Shown here piece by piece: positions 55,176 through 63,166 of a stretch of 64,000 nucleotides of DNA (positions are counted from its first letter, which is position 1; each line of letters starts with the position of its first letter). The stretch is taken from NCBI GenBank assembly GCA_963719525.1, contig CAVRCG010000001.1, positions 1,364,001-1,428,000 of the forward strand, given 5' to 3'. Under the pieces are notes generated by a model. The model was given only the letters and a program-made list of their open reading frames with translations. It had not been told where the DNA came from and made no database searches. A program made the translations under genes and the position numbers. The stretch comes from Bernardetia sp963719525 (GTDB lineage: Bacteria > Bacteroidota > Bacteroidia > Cytophagales > Bernardetiaceae).

Positions 55176-56108
55176 TTGGCTAAAAAAACTATCAAAATCG
55201 GAACACGAAACAGTCAGCTTGCTATGTGGCAGGCAGAACATGTACAACGTTTGCTTGAATTGCACGGACTAGCTACTGAAATAATTGCCATCGAAACCAA
55301 AGGAGACAAAATTTTGCATAAAGCAATCTCCAAAATTGGTAGTAAAGGCGTTTTTACGGAAGAGTTGGAAGAGATGTTGCACAAAGGCAAGGTTGATATT
55401 GCTGTCCATAGTGCAAAAGATATGGCTTCTACGCTTCCAGATGGATTAGAATTAATTGCCTACACCAAAAGAGAAAGAGAACATGATGTAGTGGTAAGTT
55501 ATAATTCTGACTTTAAGTTAGATGCTGCTGATAAATGGCTTGTAGGAACTTCTTCTACTCGTAGGATAGCAATGCTAAAACATTATCATCCAAATATAAG
55601 GACTACAAATATGCGGGGAAATCTTCAAACACGGATGAGAAAACTAGAAGAAGGACAATGTGATGCGCTGCTTTTGGCGTATGCAGGTGTTCATCGAATG
55701 GGTTTTGAAGAATATATTGTAGAGCATTTGCCGTTGAGTGAGTTTACTCCCCAAGCAGGACAAGGTTCGATGACGATTGAAGTTTCGAATAAAATAAATA
55801 ATCAACTAAGGGCATCTATTCGTAAAATTGTAAACGACGAGCAAACTGAATACTGCCTGCTTGCCGAACGTGCTTACCTCAAGCATTTGGACGGTGGCTG
55901 TAGTATTCCATCTTTCGTTTTGGCAAAATTAGAAGGTGATATGCTTCAAATTGATGCAGGTTTGATTAGTCTTACAGGCAAAAAAATTATTCGTAAATCT
56001 GGTAGAATCCATAAAGATGAAGGACAAAAATTAGCCGTAGAACTTGCCAAACAAGTTTTGGAAGACGGTGGAGATAAAATCTTAGCAAAAATAAAAGCGA
56101 AAAATTAG
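55176..56108 (+). CDS. hemC: Hydroxymethylbilane synthase (porphobilinogen deaminase)
   Basis: The 310-residue enzyme assembles four porphobilinogens into the linear tetrapyrrole. It starts at TTG 55176 (MAKKTIKIGTRNSQLAMWQAEHV). It has GKVDIAVHSAKDMAS (substrate site), VGTSSTRRIAMLKHY, NMRGNLQTRMRKLEEG and LDGGCSIPSFVLAK, whose Cys near residue 242 binds the dipyrromethane cofactor. No other hem genes are adjacent. The 283 bases upstream are gene-free. Confidence 0.95.
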   Translation: MAKKTIKIGTRNSQLAMWQAEHVQRLLELHGLATEIIAIETKGDKILHKAISKIGSKGVFTEELEEMLHKGKVDIAVHSAKDMASTLPDGLELIAYTKREREHDVVVSYNSDFKLDAADKWLVGTSSTRRIAMLKHYHPNIRTTNMRGNLQTRMRKLEEGQCDALLLAYAGVHRMGFEEYIVEHLPLSEFTPQAGQGSMTIEVSNKINNQLRASIRKIVNDEQTEYCLLAERAYLKHLDGGCSIPSFVLAKLEGDMLQIDAGLISLTGKKIIRKSGRIHKDEGQKLAVELAKQVLEDGGDKILAKIKAKN

Positions 56109-56192
56109 ATTTGATATCATCGATAAGTACATTGATGACAATAAGTTTTTGTAAAAATAAGTATAATTATTAAAATAATTTTTAAGTCAATT

Positions 56193-57002
56193 ATGGAAAA
56201 TTTCATTGATTACCAAAAGTTAGAAGAGCGAAAAGAAGAACTCAACAAAAGTTGGAACGATGAGAAAAAAGCGTTTCGTTATATTGTCTTTGAAGACTTT
56301 TTTAATGCAGAAGCTGCTGAAAAAATCCATCAAAATTACCCAAAAATAAAACAGGTAGAACCTAATGGTAATTTTGAGGAAGACCCAAACTGGAAATATA
56401 CAACGTATGTCAATCAGAACAATAAATTCGTTATGACAGAGTTTGGTAATCAGCCTATTATTCAACACGTTTTTGAGGAACTTAATAGTGATAAATTACT
56501 CAAAATCATAGAACAGATTACAGGCATTGAAGATTTGCAAGCCGATCCAAAACTTTTTGGTGGTGGATTACACCAATCTACAAAAGGAGCTTTTCTTGAT
56601 GTTCATGTGGATTTTAATTACCATCCAGAAACTAATTATCATCGTAGAATGAACATTCTGGTTTATATGAATAAAGATTGGAAAAAAGAATACGAAGGAT
56701 ACTTAGAGCTTTGGGATATGGACAAAAAAGTCCAGATAGAAAACGTAGAACCTCGTTTTAATCGTTGTGTAATCTTCGAAACGAATGAAATTTCGTATCA
56801 CGGACATCCACATTCAATCAACACGCCAGAGGGAGTAAGTAGAAAATCAATAGCAGCTTATTATTATACCAAAACTCGTCCAGAAGGAGAAGTTGCAAAA
56901 GACCATAATACCGTTTATGTAAATGTGGAGGGAATGAAAGGAAACGTAAAAAATCTAAAAACAGGTGTAAGGGCGTTTTTGGAACGTATTAATAAAAAAT
57001 AG
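56193..57002 (+). CDS. 2-oxoglutarate/Fe(II)-dependent oxygenase (prolyl-4-hydroxylase-like)
   Basis: The 269-residue protein has a double-stranded beta-helix core: KGAFLDVHVDFNYHPETNYHRRMNILVYMNKDW has the HxD iron ligands (HVD), then YEGYLELWDMD, and distal FETNEISYHGHPHSIN supplies the His, followed by SRKSIAAYYYT where the Arg binds oxoglutarate. Similar proteins hydroxylate proline or other residues in proteins or secondary metabolites. Substrate unknown. Confidence 0.85.
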   Translation: MENFIDYQKLEERKEELNKSWNDEKKAFRYIVFEDFFNAEAAEKIHQNYPKIKQVEPNGNFEEDPNWKYTTYVNQNNKFVMTEFGNQPIIQHVFEELNSDKLLKIIEQITGIEDLQADPKLFGGGLHQSTKGAFLDVHVDFNYHPETNYHRRMNILVYMNKDWKKEYEGYLELWDMDKKVQIENVEPRFNRCVIFETNEISYHGHPHSINTPEGVSRKSIAAYYYTKTRPEGEVAKDHNTVYVNVEGMKGNVKNLKTGVRAFLERINKK

Positions 57003-57019
57003 TTATATTAATTTTCATT

Positions 57020-57184
57020 CTGAATTTATTCCTTCCTTGTGAAACTCTTTAGTATCTTAGGATTAATTTGCATTTAATTCTAACTTCTAAAATCTAACTT
57101 CTGAATTTATTTCCTTGTGAAACTGTTTATTCTCTTGGTGTGCTTAGTGGTAATTTGTATTTAATTCTAAAATCTAAATTGATA
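57020..57184. repeat. Tandem duplication of about 80-90 bp
   Basis: CTGAATTTATT...CCTTGTGAAACT...TTTAATTCTAA...AAAATCTAA occurs twice, from 57020 and from 57111, filling the gap between the oxygenase and haao genes. It is imperfect, with a C-to-G change and extra bases in the second unit. Confidence 0.6.
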
Positions 57185-57185
57185 T

Positions 57186-57701
57186 ATGAAAAAACCTTTT
57201 AACCTTCAAAAATGGATAGATGATAATCGTCATCTTTTGAAACCACCTGTCGGAAACAAGCAGGTTTATTTGGATAATGAAGATTATATTGTAATGGTGG
57301 TGGGAGGACCCAATAGTCGTAAAGATTATCATTATAATGAAGGAGAAGAACTTTTTTATCAGCTGGAGGGAAATATTGTTGTCAAGATTATTGAAAACGG
57401 AAAGTTTGTCGATATTAAAATTGGTGCTGGAGAAATGTTTTTGTTGCCTGGCAAAATTCCTCATTCTCCACAGCGTACAGAGGGTTCGATTGGTCTTGTC
57501 ATTGAGCGTTATAGAAGAGAAGGAGAAGAAGATGGTTTTATGTGGTATTGTGAAAATTGTGGGAACAAACTCTATGAAGAGCGTTTTGGATTGACTGATA
57601 TTGTTAGTCAGCTTCCTAAAGTGATGCAGACTTTTTATGATTCAGAAGAACTGCGTACTTGTGATAAGTGCAAAACGGTAATGCAACCACCAAAAAAGTA
57701 A
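57186..57701 (+). CDS. nbaC: 3-hydroxyanthranilate 3,4-dioxygenase
   Basis: The 171-residue cupin opens the ring of 3-hydroxyanthranilate in kynurenine/NAD synthesis. It has NKQVYLDNEDYIVMVVGGPN, the catalytic Arg in SRKDYHYNEGEELFYQ (R-x3-H-x5-E metal ligands), GEMFLLPGKIPHSPQR (second His) and a C-terminal rubredoxin-like zinc site WYCENCGNKLYEE...RTCDKCKTVM with two CxxC pairs. Its length is normal for the bacterial single-domain enzyme. Genes for KynU or KMO are not in the window. Confidence 0.93.
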   Translation: MKKPFNLQKWIDDNRHLLKPPVGNKQVYLDNEDYIVMVVGGPNSRKDYHYNEGEELFYQLEGNIVVKIIENGKFVDIKIGAGEMFLLPGKIPHSPQRTEGSIGLVIERYRREGEEDGFMWYCENCGNKLYEERFGLTDIVSQLPKVMQTFYDSEELRTCDKCKTVMQPPKK

Positions 57702-57768
57702 GGATAAATTGTTAGACTAAATTTCGATATTATTTTCAAGAAAATTTTTTTTATTACGAATAAATATG

Positions 57769-57776
57769 TATTTTTG
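57769..57776 (+). promoter_or_regulatory. Candidate -7 box of the RRM gene
   Basis: TATTTTTG matches the TAnnTTTG consensus 58 bases before the start codon. The -33 position has TTT in place of TTG, so support is weak. Confidence 0.35.
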
Positions 57777-57833
57777 ATTTGAAGGAACAACTTAGATTCT
57801 TCATTTATTAGTTTTTTTTCGTTAATTAGTTTT

Positions 57834-58130
57834 ATGAATCTTTACGTATCAAACTTGCCTTATTCTATCTCAGAGGAAGAATTAGAGGCTGTATTTTCAG
57901 AACTTGGTGTTGTAACATCAGTTAAAATTATCACAGACCGTGAAACACGTCGTTCAAGAGGTTTTGGTTTCGTTGAAATGGAATCAGAAGAAGACGGCGA
58001 AGCAGCTGTTGAAGAATTGAATGGAATCGAACTCAAAGGTCGTGAAATTCAAGTAAAAAAAGCCATTCCTAGAGAAAATAGAGGTGGTGGAAACTTTGGT
58101 GGAGGCGGCGGTGGTCGTCGTGATTATTAA
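57834..58130 (+). CDS. RRM RNA-binding protein with glycine-rich tail
   Basis: The 98-residue protein is a single RRM: RNP2 LYVSNL at residues 2-7, RNP1 RSRGFGFVEM near 42-51, ending in GREIQVKKAIPREN, then the Gly/Arg tail GGGNFGGGGGGRRDY. It resembles cyanobacterial Rbp and plant GRP proteins that respond to cold and bind mRNA. The long A/T-rich 5' leader is compatible with cold regulation (inference). Confidence 0.93.
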   Translation: MNLYVSNLPYSISEEELEAVFSELGVVTSVKIITDRETRRSRGFGFVEMESEEDGEAAVEELNGIELKGREIQVKKAIPRENRGGGNFGGGGGGRRDY

Positions 58131-58235
58131 GCAAACTACATGGAATTAATTATCAATAGCATTAGTTTTTTGCTAATCCTGTTTTTAATTGAACCAATAT
58201 ATGTTTAGCTTAATGTACAATTACATTGATAACAC

Positions 58236-58269
58236 AAAAAAGCAATTTTCATGAGAAGGTTGCTTTTTT
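58236..58269 (+). terminator. Terminator of the RRM gene
   Basis: The AAAAAAGCAA/TTGCTTTTTT stem-loop ends in a T7 run, about 105 bases past the stop. Confidence 0.7.
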
Positions 58270-58392
58270 TCATGTTCATTTTTTGTATTTTTTCAAGATA
58301 AAACAATTTTTATATAAGAAACTCGTTTATAAAAAAGTAACTTAGCTCTATTTTTATCTAAAAAATCCAAATTAAATCCAATCATTTTTATT

Positions 58393-59049
58393 ATGAAATT
58401 TAACGAAATTAATATTCGCCCAAAAAGTAATTTTTTGATTTTAGCCATTATTTTTTCAATTAGCTTCTCTTTCTTATTTTCCTCTTGTAAAAAAGATGAG
58501 GAAGATGAAAAACCGAAAGAAGAAGAAACGGAAAGTTATTATCCTTTTACAGTAGGCTCTACTTGGACTTATCAGGATCAAGATAACGAAACCACAAAAG
58601 TTACGCTTACATCACAAACACAAAACATCGAAGGTAGCACTTGGAATGTAATTAGTTTTACACCTGAACAGTTAGAAATTCCTTCTTTTATGCGTATTGA
58701 TGCGACTACTAATATTGTTTATAGAGCTTTTGACTTTAGAAATAACGGAGGAATTTTTGTTATCGAACCTATAACAGACCTTGATGCAACAGTAGGCGAT
58801 ACTTGGACACAAAATAATGAGCAAGACGGCGTATCTCTGAATATAAAAAACACCCTTTTAGAGAAAGATGTAAAGAAAACAGTAAATGGAAAGAGTTATG
58901 ATAAAGTAATGGTAGTAAAAAGTGAACTTACAAGTAACTTTTTTGATAATACTAATTCTACACTTTATTTTGCAGCAGGAATTGGACTGATAGCCGAAGA
59001 GTTTGAAGATGGAACGTATTCTCGTTTGACAGATTATTCTATCAAATAA
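58393..59049 (+). CDS. Lipoprotein of unknown function
   Basis: The 218-residue protein has a long N-region (MKFNEINIRPKSN), a hydrophobic run and lipobox FSSC (about residues 29-32), then acidic KKDEEDEKPKEEETES. The body is all-beta: YYPFTVGSTWTYQDQDNETTKVT, SFMRIDATTNIVYRAF, LDATVGDTWTQ, YFAAGIGLIAEEFEDGTYSRL. The VGSTWTYQ...GIGLI pattern recurs in uncharacterised Bacteroidota surface lipoproteins. No function can be assigned. Confidence 0.75.
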   Translation: MKFNEINIRPKSNFLILAIIFSISFSFLFSSCKKDEEDEKPKEEETESYYPFTVGSTWTYQDQDNETTKVTLTSQTQNIEGSTWNVISFTPEQLEIPSFMRIDATTNIVYRAFDFRNNGGIFVIEPITDLDATVGDTWTQNNEQDGVSLNIKNTLLEKDVKKTVNGKSYDKVMVVKSELTSNFFDNTNSTLYFAAGIGLIAEEFEDGTYSRLTDYSIK

Positions 59050-59067
59050 ATTTATTTCTTTTTCTTT

Positions 59068-59115
59068 ACATCAAAAGCCTTTTCAATTTTTACATTGAAG
59101 AGGCTTTTTTGATGT
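59068..59115. terminator. Bidirectional terminator
   Basis: ACATCAAAAGCCTTTTCAAT and ATTGAAGAGGCTTTTTTGATGT pair along 20 bases between the convergent lipoprotein and biotin-carrier genes. Confidence 0.8.
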
Positions 59116-59187
59116 AAAAATTAACTCTATTACAGAATACACAATATGTTTAGGAAAAGGCAAGCCATTTTCCCTACAAACTGACTA

Positions 59188-59700
59188 TTACTCAAATTCT
59201 ATCAAAACAGCTCCTTTTTCTACATTTTGTCCCTTTTTTACGCTAACATTTTTTATTTTTCCTTCTCCTGTTGCTTTCAAGACGTTCTCCATTTTCATGG
59301 CTTCCAAAATCATAAGAGGAGTTCCTTTTTCTGTAACTGCACCTTCTTCTATCAAAACATCTAAAACAAGCCCTGGCATAGGAGCTTTGAGGTCACTCAC
59401 TTTTGCAGAAGCCGAATTTTCCATTCCCAGACTCTCTAAAAGCAAGTCCATTCTGTCTTTTGCTGTCAGATTATGGATATTTCCGTTGATGCGAAGTTCG
59501 AATTCTTTGGTTTCATAATCGGACTTCAAAACTTCCACTCTATAAGAAACATTATTTCTCAAAACGTGAAATTCTCTTTCAGAAATTTTTTGAATATCCG
59601 ATTCTATTAAATTATCATTCAAAAAAAGGGATTCTGTTTTCGAAGAAGTATTCTTTTCCGAACGAACTCGGTAAGTAGTTGATTTTGTTGTGATTTGCAT
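59188..59700 (-). CDS. Biotin carboxyl carrier protein (acyl-CoA carboxylase type)
   Basis: The 170-residue protein has an N-terminal variable beta region (YRVRSEKNTSSKTESLF, REFHVLRNNVSYRVEVLK) and the biotinyl domain LKAPMPGLVLDVLIEEGAVTEKGTPLMILEAMKMENVLKATGEGKIKNVSVKKGQNVEKG. The MKM Lys near residue 133 is the biotin site. The APMPG entry and the free-standing arrangement suit the pyruvate/propionyl-CoA carboxylase-like family. No carboxylase gene is nearby. Confidence 0.88.
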   Translation of the reverse strand: MQITTKSTTYRVRSEKNTSSKTESLFLNDNLIESDIQKISEREFHVLRNNVSYRVEVLKSDYETKEFELRINGNIHNLTAKDRMDLLLESLGMENSASAKVSDLKAPMPGLVLDVLIEEGAVTEKGTPLMILEAMKMENVLKATGEGKIKNVSVKKGQNVEKGAVLIEFE

Positions 59701-59836
59701 AAAAATGATTACGGATTACAGATTAAAAATTACGGTTGCTAAATTACAAATCAAAAATTAAGGTAATACGATATAAACATTAATATAATTGCTAATCTTC
59801 ATTTCGTAATCCATAATTCGTAATTCGTAATTGATT
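59701..59836. repeat. AT-rich ATTACG-type microrepeat tract
   Basis: Units such as GGATTACAGATTAAAAATTACGG and TTCGTAATCCATAATTCGTAATTCG fill the gap between the carrier gene and DUF983, in both orientations. Comparable short-repeat strings occur at 20350, 30023 and 57080. Confidence 0.45.
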
Positions 59837-60241
59837 TTATTCTCCTTGTGCTTCCCAAACTTTTGGATCATTACTATATTTTATACCTCCTAATACATAC
59901 AAAACAATTACTCTTGAATATCTAAAATAAAAAGGAACGAAGAATATAAAACTTCCTAAAATAGCAGCAAAAAACACCCATAAAGCAGGTCTTTCATCTG
60001 TCAAAATATTTATGGCTACCATAAGCGTTATCATGTGAGCTACCGTAAAAGCATAACTAACATACATAGCACTCCAAAAAAAGCCTAATATTCGTTCATA
60101 TTTTAGATTACAAACAGGACAATTTGTATAGGTCTTGGCAAAGTTAAAACTGATAGCAGAATTTTCAAAAATATCTCCTTCTCTACATCTTGGACATTTA
60201 CATTGAAGGATTCCTTGAAATTTTGAGGGTTCTTTTTCCAT
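59837..60241 (-). CDS. DUF983 membrane protein
   Basis: The 134-residue protein starts at ATG 60241 (MEKEPSKFQGILQCKCPRC). It has a zinc-ribbon-like CKCPRCREGDIF and CPVCNLKYE, then two or three TM helices (GFFWSAMYVSYAFTVAHMITLMVAI and LWVFFAAILGSFIFFVPFYFRYSRVIVLYVLGGIKYS). DUF983 proteins are small cytochrome-oxidase-associated or membrane-biogenesis proteins of unknown mechanism. The start overlaps the upstream gene by 44 bases, so the pair is coupled. Confidence 0.85.
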   Translation of the reverse strand: MEKEPSKFQGILQCKCPRCREGDIFENSAISFNFAKTYTNCPVCNLKYERILGFFWSAMYVSYAFTVAHMITLMVAINILTDERPALWVFFAAILGSFIFFVPFYFRYSRVIVLYVLGGIKYSNDPKVWEAQGE

Positions 60242-60515
60242 TTTTTTCGTTTTGTTTTTTGTTACGATACCAGAAAAAAGCAACTGTTCCGATAAGTATA
60301 TAAGGCATACAAAGTAGATACAAGATTCCTGAATTTAGGCGTGTACTTGCTTCACCTGCTCCGTTGTTGTAATTGGTTTCTACGGTTGCTCTACACATAG
60401 CGCACTGTGCTTCTGCATCTATTATTCCGAATGTGAAAGTGAATACTATCAAAACACAAAAAACAAAAAGTAGTTTTGAAAGATTTAAGTTATTTAATAA
60501 TTTCATTTTTTTCAT
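60198..60515 (-). CDS. Small two-TM secreted/membrane protein upstream of DUF983
   Basis: The start is ATG 60515 (MKKMKLLNNLNLSKLLFVF), giving 105 residues. It has a signal or first TM (LLFVFCVLIVFTFTFGIIDAEA), a CAMCRATVETNYNNGAG motif, a second TM (GILYLLCMPYILIGTVAFFWY), and a basic tail (RNKKQNEKNGKR). The CxxC in CAMC and the G-L-N-S/G-I-L-Y pattern are typical of proteins next to DUF983 in Bacteroidota. Its 3' end overlaps the DUF983 start by 44 bases. Confidence 0.7.
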   Translation of the reverse strand: MKKMKLLNNLNLSKLLFVFCVLIVFTFTFGIIDAEAQCAMCRATVETNYNNGAGEASTRLNSGILYLLCMPYILIGTVAFFWYRNKKQNEKNGKRTLKISRNPSM

Positions 60516-60634
60516 AATAATTATATATTTGTTCTTGCTTGAATTAAACTCCTTCCTCATATAATAGATTGATATACACAAATTTCACTATTTTTTTAGT
60601 TTTATTTTGTGATGAAAGTCATAAAAATACAAAA

Positions 60635-61441
60635 TTAATCAGTTATTGATTTTACAAACTCTTCAACCGTTTTTCCACTCTCCAAATGGCGTATAAAAGC
60701 CGAACCGATAATAGCACCATTTGCATAAGAAGTTGCTTGATCAAATGAATGTTTATCAGAGATACCGAAACCAATTTGAGTTGGATTTTTGAGTTGTAAA
60801 GACTTTATCTTAGCAAAATAACTACTCTGTGTTTCAGATAATTCTGAATTTTTATTACTTGTGTTTCCTGTTGTGCTATTTGAAGAAACCATATAGACAA
60901 AACCGTTACTTAACTGATCAATTTTCTTGATACGTTCTTCTGAAGTTTGAGGAGTAATAAGGAAAATGGTATGTAACCCATATTTTTCGAAAACAGATTT
61001 GTAAGTTAGTTCGTATTCAAATAATGGCAAATCTGGCAAAATAAAGCCATCAATTCCTATTTCTTTACACTTTTTACAAAAATTTTCTATTCCAAACTGT
61101 AAAACAGGATTCAAATATCCCATCAAAACTATCGGTGTTTCTTTTATATTTCCTGTTTCATTTCGTATTCCTTCCAACTGTTCGAACATTTTCTTTATGC
61201 TCATTCCATTATCTAAAGCTATTTTATTGCTGTACTGAATTGTTTCTCCATCTGCAATTGGGTCAGAAAAAGGCATTCCGATTTCTATTAAATCCGTTCC
61301 TGCATCTGCAAGTTCTATTAAAATTCGACGAGTATCTTCTAGTTTTGGAAAACCTGCTGTAAAGTAAATTGTCAGCACTCCATTTGATTTTTTTTGGAAC
61401 AAAGAGTCTATTCTGTTTTTTGTGGTAGTTGCTGTCTGCAT
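60635..61441 (-). CDS. trpA: Tryptophan synthase alpha subunit
   Basis: The 268-residue TIM barrel cleaves indole-3-glycerol phosphate to indole. It has LTIYFTAGFPKLEDT, the catalytic Glu in DLIEIGMPFSDPIADGETIQ (about residue 50) and Asp about 11 residues later, GFILPDLPLFE, FLITPQTSEERI, VYMVSSNSTTG (phosphate loop), IGFGISDKHSF and AIIGSAFIRHLE. The gene is separate from other trp genes in this window. A perfect palindrome lies just upstream. Confidence 0.94.
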   Translation of the reverse strand: MQTATTTKNRIDSLFQKKSNGVLTIYFTAGFPKLEDTRRILIELADAGTDLIEIGMPFSDPIADGETIQYSNKIALDNGMSIKKMFEQLEGIRNETGNIKETPIVLMGYLNPVLQFGIENFCKKCKEIGIDGFILPDLPLFEYELTYKSVFEKYGLHTIFLITPQTSEERIKKIDQLSNGFVYMVSSNSTTGNTSNKNSELSETQSSYFAKIKSLQLKNPTQIGFGISDKHSFDQATSYANGAIIGSAFIRHLESGKTVEEFVKSITD

Positions 61442-61457
61442 AAATAGTCTAAACTTT

Positions 61458-61493
61458 TAAACCCTAAGGGTCTTTGAAGACCCTTAGGGTTTA
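61458..61493. repeat. Perfect 17-bp-arm palindrome
   Basis: TAAACCCTAAGGGTCTT and AAGACCCTTAGGGTTTA with two central bases lie between DUF3127 and trpA. There is no T run on the minus strand after it, so it is not a clear terminator. Confidence 0.7.
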
Positions 61494-61517
61494 GATAATT
61501 AGTAAATAATTTCAAAA

Positions 61518-61934
61518 TTAGAATGGCAAATCATCATCAGCCATTGAAGACGAAGAATTGTCTTCTGTCGGAGGTGGAATATCGCCACTAAAAGGAGAAG
61601 AACCAGAATTTTGACCAGTATCTTGATTCATATCGTTCATCATTGGGTCAGAATGGTCTATCGAACGAGCAGCCAAACTATTAAACCAACGAGGTTCGTC
61701 TTGTGGCGAACGTTGCCATTTTTTGCCACGTACCCAACTACTTACTTTTACTTTTTCGCCTTCCTTAAATTTGTCCAATCTATCACAATCATCTTGTGTA
61801 AATTGAAAAATGATTTCTTGTGGATAATTTCCTTCTTCTATATTAAGGACAAATTCTCTTAATTGAAAACGTTCTGATTTTACGCTAGTAGGAAATATTT
61901 TTACTAAAGTTCCTTCTGTATCAAATGATGGCAT
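61518..61934 (-). CDS. DUF3127 OB-fold-like protein with SSB-type acidic tip
   Basis: The 138-residue protein has an N-terminal domain of about 90 residues with OB-fold-like strands: FDTEGTLVKIFPTSVKSERFQLREFVLNIEEG, YPQEIIFQFTQDDCDRLDKF, and VSSWVRGKKWQRS. A disordered Gly/Ser/Asn linker (DQDTGQNSGSSPFSG) follows. The end SSSSMADDDLPF closely resembles the DDDIPF tip by which SSB recruits DNA-repair partners. DUF3127 may therefore act at single-stranded DNA (inference). Lies 76 bases upstream of trpA on the same strand. Confidence 0.8.
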   Translation of the reverse strand: MPSFDTEGTLVKIFPTSVKSERFQLREFVLNIEEGNYPQEIIFQFTQDDCDRLDKFKEGEKVKVSSWVRGKKWQRSPQDEPRWFNSLAARSIDHSDPMMNDMNQDTGQNSGSSPFSGDIPPPTEDNSSSSMADDDLPF

Positions 61935-62034
61935 TTTATATTATTTTTGGAGTTTTTAAATTTTATATTTTGTCGTCGGTAGAGACACCAACAACGGCAA
62001 GTTACTTTCGCACCTTAAAAGGTACGGTACATTT

Positions 62035-62059
62035 TTCTCACGCTAAAGCGTAAGCTACA
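62035..62059. repeat. Short palindromic repeat, copy 3 of 3
   Basis: TTCTCACGCTAAAGCGTAAG followed by CTACA, ending at the base before the pheS stop codon. See copies at 15253 and 24647. Confidence 0.5.
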
Positions 62060-63076
62060 TTAGAATTGGCGTAGAAAACGCATTTCATTTTCAAAAAGCA
62101 TTCTAATATCTGGAATATCATAACGCAAAAGTGCAATCCGTTCAATTCCCATTCCGAAAGCAAAACCATTGTATTTTTTAGAGTCAATATTTACATTTTC
62201 TAATACATTCGGATGAACCATTCCACAACCCAAAATCTCTAACCAACCTGTTCCCTTCGTCAATCTATAATCCGATTCTGTTTTTGTTCCTAAATAAACA
62301 TCAACTTCTGCACTCGGTTCTGTAAATGGAAAATAAGAAGGACGAACACGAATTTTGGCGTGCTGTCCGAAGAATTCTTTGGCAAAATAAAGAAGTGTTT
62401 GCTTTAATTGTGCAAAACTAACACCTTCATTTACATACAATCCTTCAATCTGATGGAACATACAATGCGAACGAGAAGAAATCGTTTCATTACGAAAAAC
62501 ACGCCCTACCGACAAAGTACGAATAGGAGGTTCTTGATTTTTCATGACACGTACTTGCACAGGCGAAGTATGTGTACGAAGCAAAATATCTGGGTCTTTT
62601 TCAATGAAAAAAGTATCTTGCATTTCTCTGGCAGGATGATTTTCAGGAAAATTAAGAGCAGTAAAATTGTACCAATCCAATTCTATTTCGGTTCATTCAG
62701 AAAGATTAAAACCGATGCGTTCGAAAATTTGAATAATCTCATCACGCACTTGTGAAACAGGGTGCAGACTTCCCAAAGGCTCGTAAGCAGACGGCAGCGT
62801 AATGTCTAAATCTGTTCCTGTATTTGCATCTTGTGCGTCTTCAATTTCCTGTTTTTTGGAACGAAATTTTGCTTCAGCCGTTTGTTTCAAGACATTAATT
62901 TTTTGTCCTAAAGTACGTTTTTCTTCAGCAGGAACGGTCTTAAATTCATCAAAAAGCGAAGAGAGTTTACTGTTTCAACTAATAAAATCCAGACGAAAAG
63001 TTTCTAATTGCTCTATACTTTGTATTTCAAATTTTTCTACTTCTGCAAGTAATGAATTTACTTTTTCTTGTAACAT
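62060..63076 (-). pseudogene. pheS: Phenylalanyl-tRNA synthetase alpha subunit with two in-frame TGA codons
   Basis: The start ATG 63076 (MLQEKVNSLLAEVEKFEIQ) gives 339 codons, the family's length, with no frameshift. TGA lies at codon 34 (62975-62977, after ETFRLDFIS) and codon 128 (62693-62695, in FERIGFNLSE-x-TEIE). The first is usually a basic residue and the second a conserved Gly. Class II motif 2 (FRNETISSRSHCMFHQIEG) and motif 3 (FGMGIERIALLRYDIPDIR) are intact. PheS pairs with PheT (outside the window) to charge tRNA-Phe and is essential, so two stops cannot both be real unless a second copy exists. Confidence 0.9.
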
Positions 63077-63166
63077 AAAAATTTCTATCAATAAATCGAT
63101 GAATAAAGACTGTTTTTTATTAGAATTAGGTTGCAATTTCGTTAAAAAAGTGGTTTTGTGCAAATC

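Noticed and set aside
62693..62977. Reassignment of TGA to a sense codon, or selenocysteine, to explain pheS and the array member
   Set aside because: TGA ends normal genes here (gldN paralogue 6668-6670, the gene ending at 12952, jetA at 36043-36045). The in-frame TGAs replace different residues (Arg and Gly), and no SECIS-like hairpin or selenoprotein context was seen.
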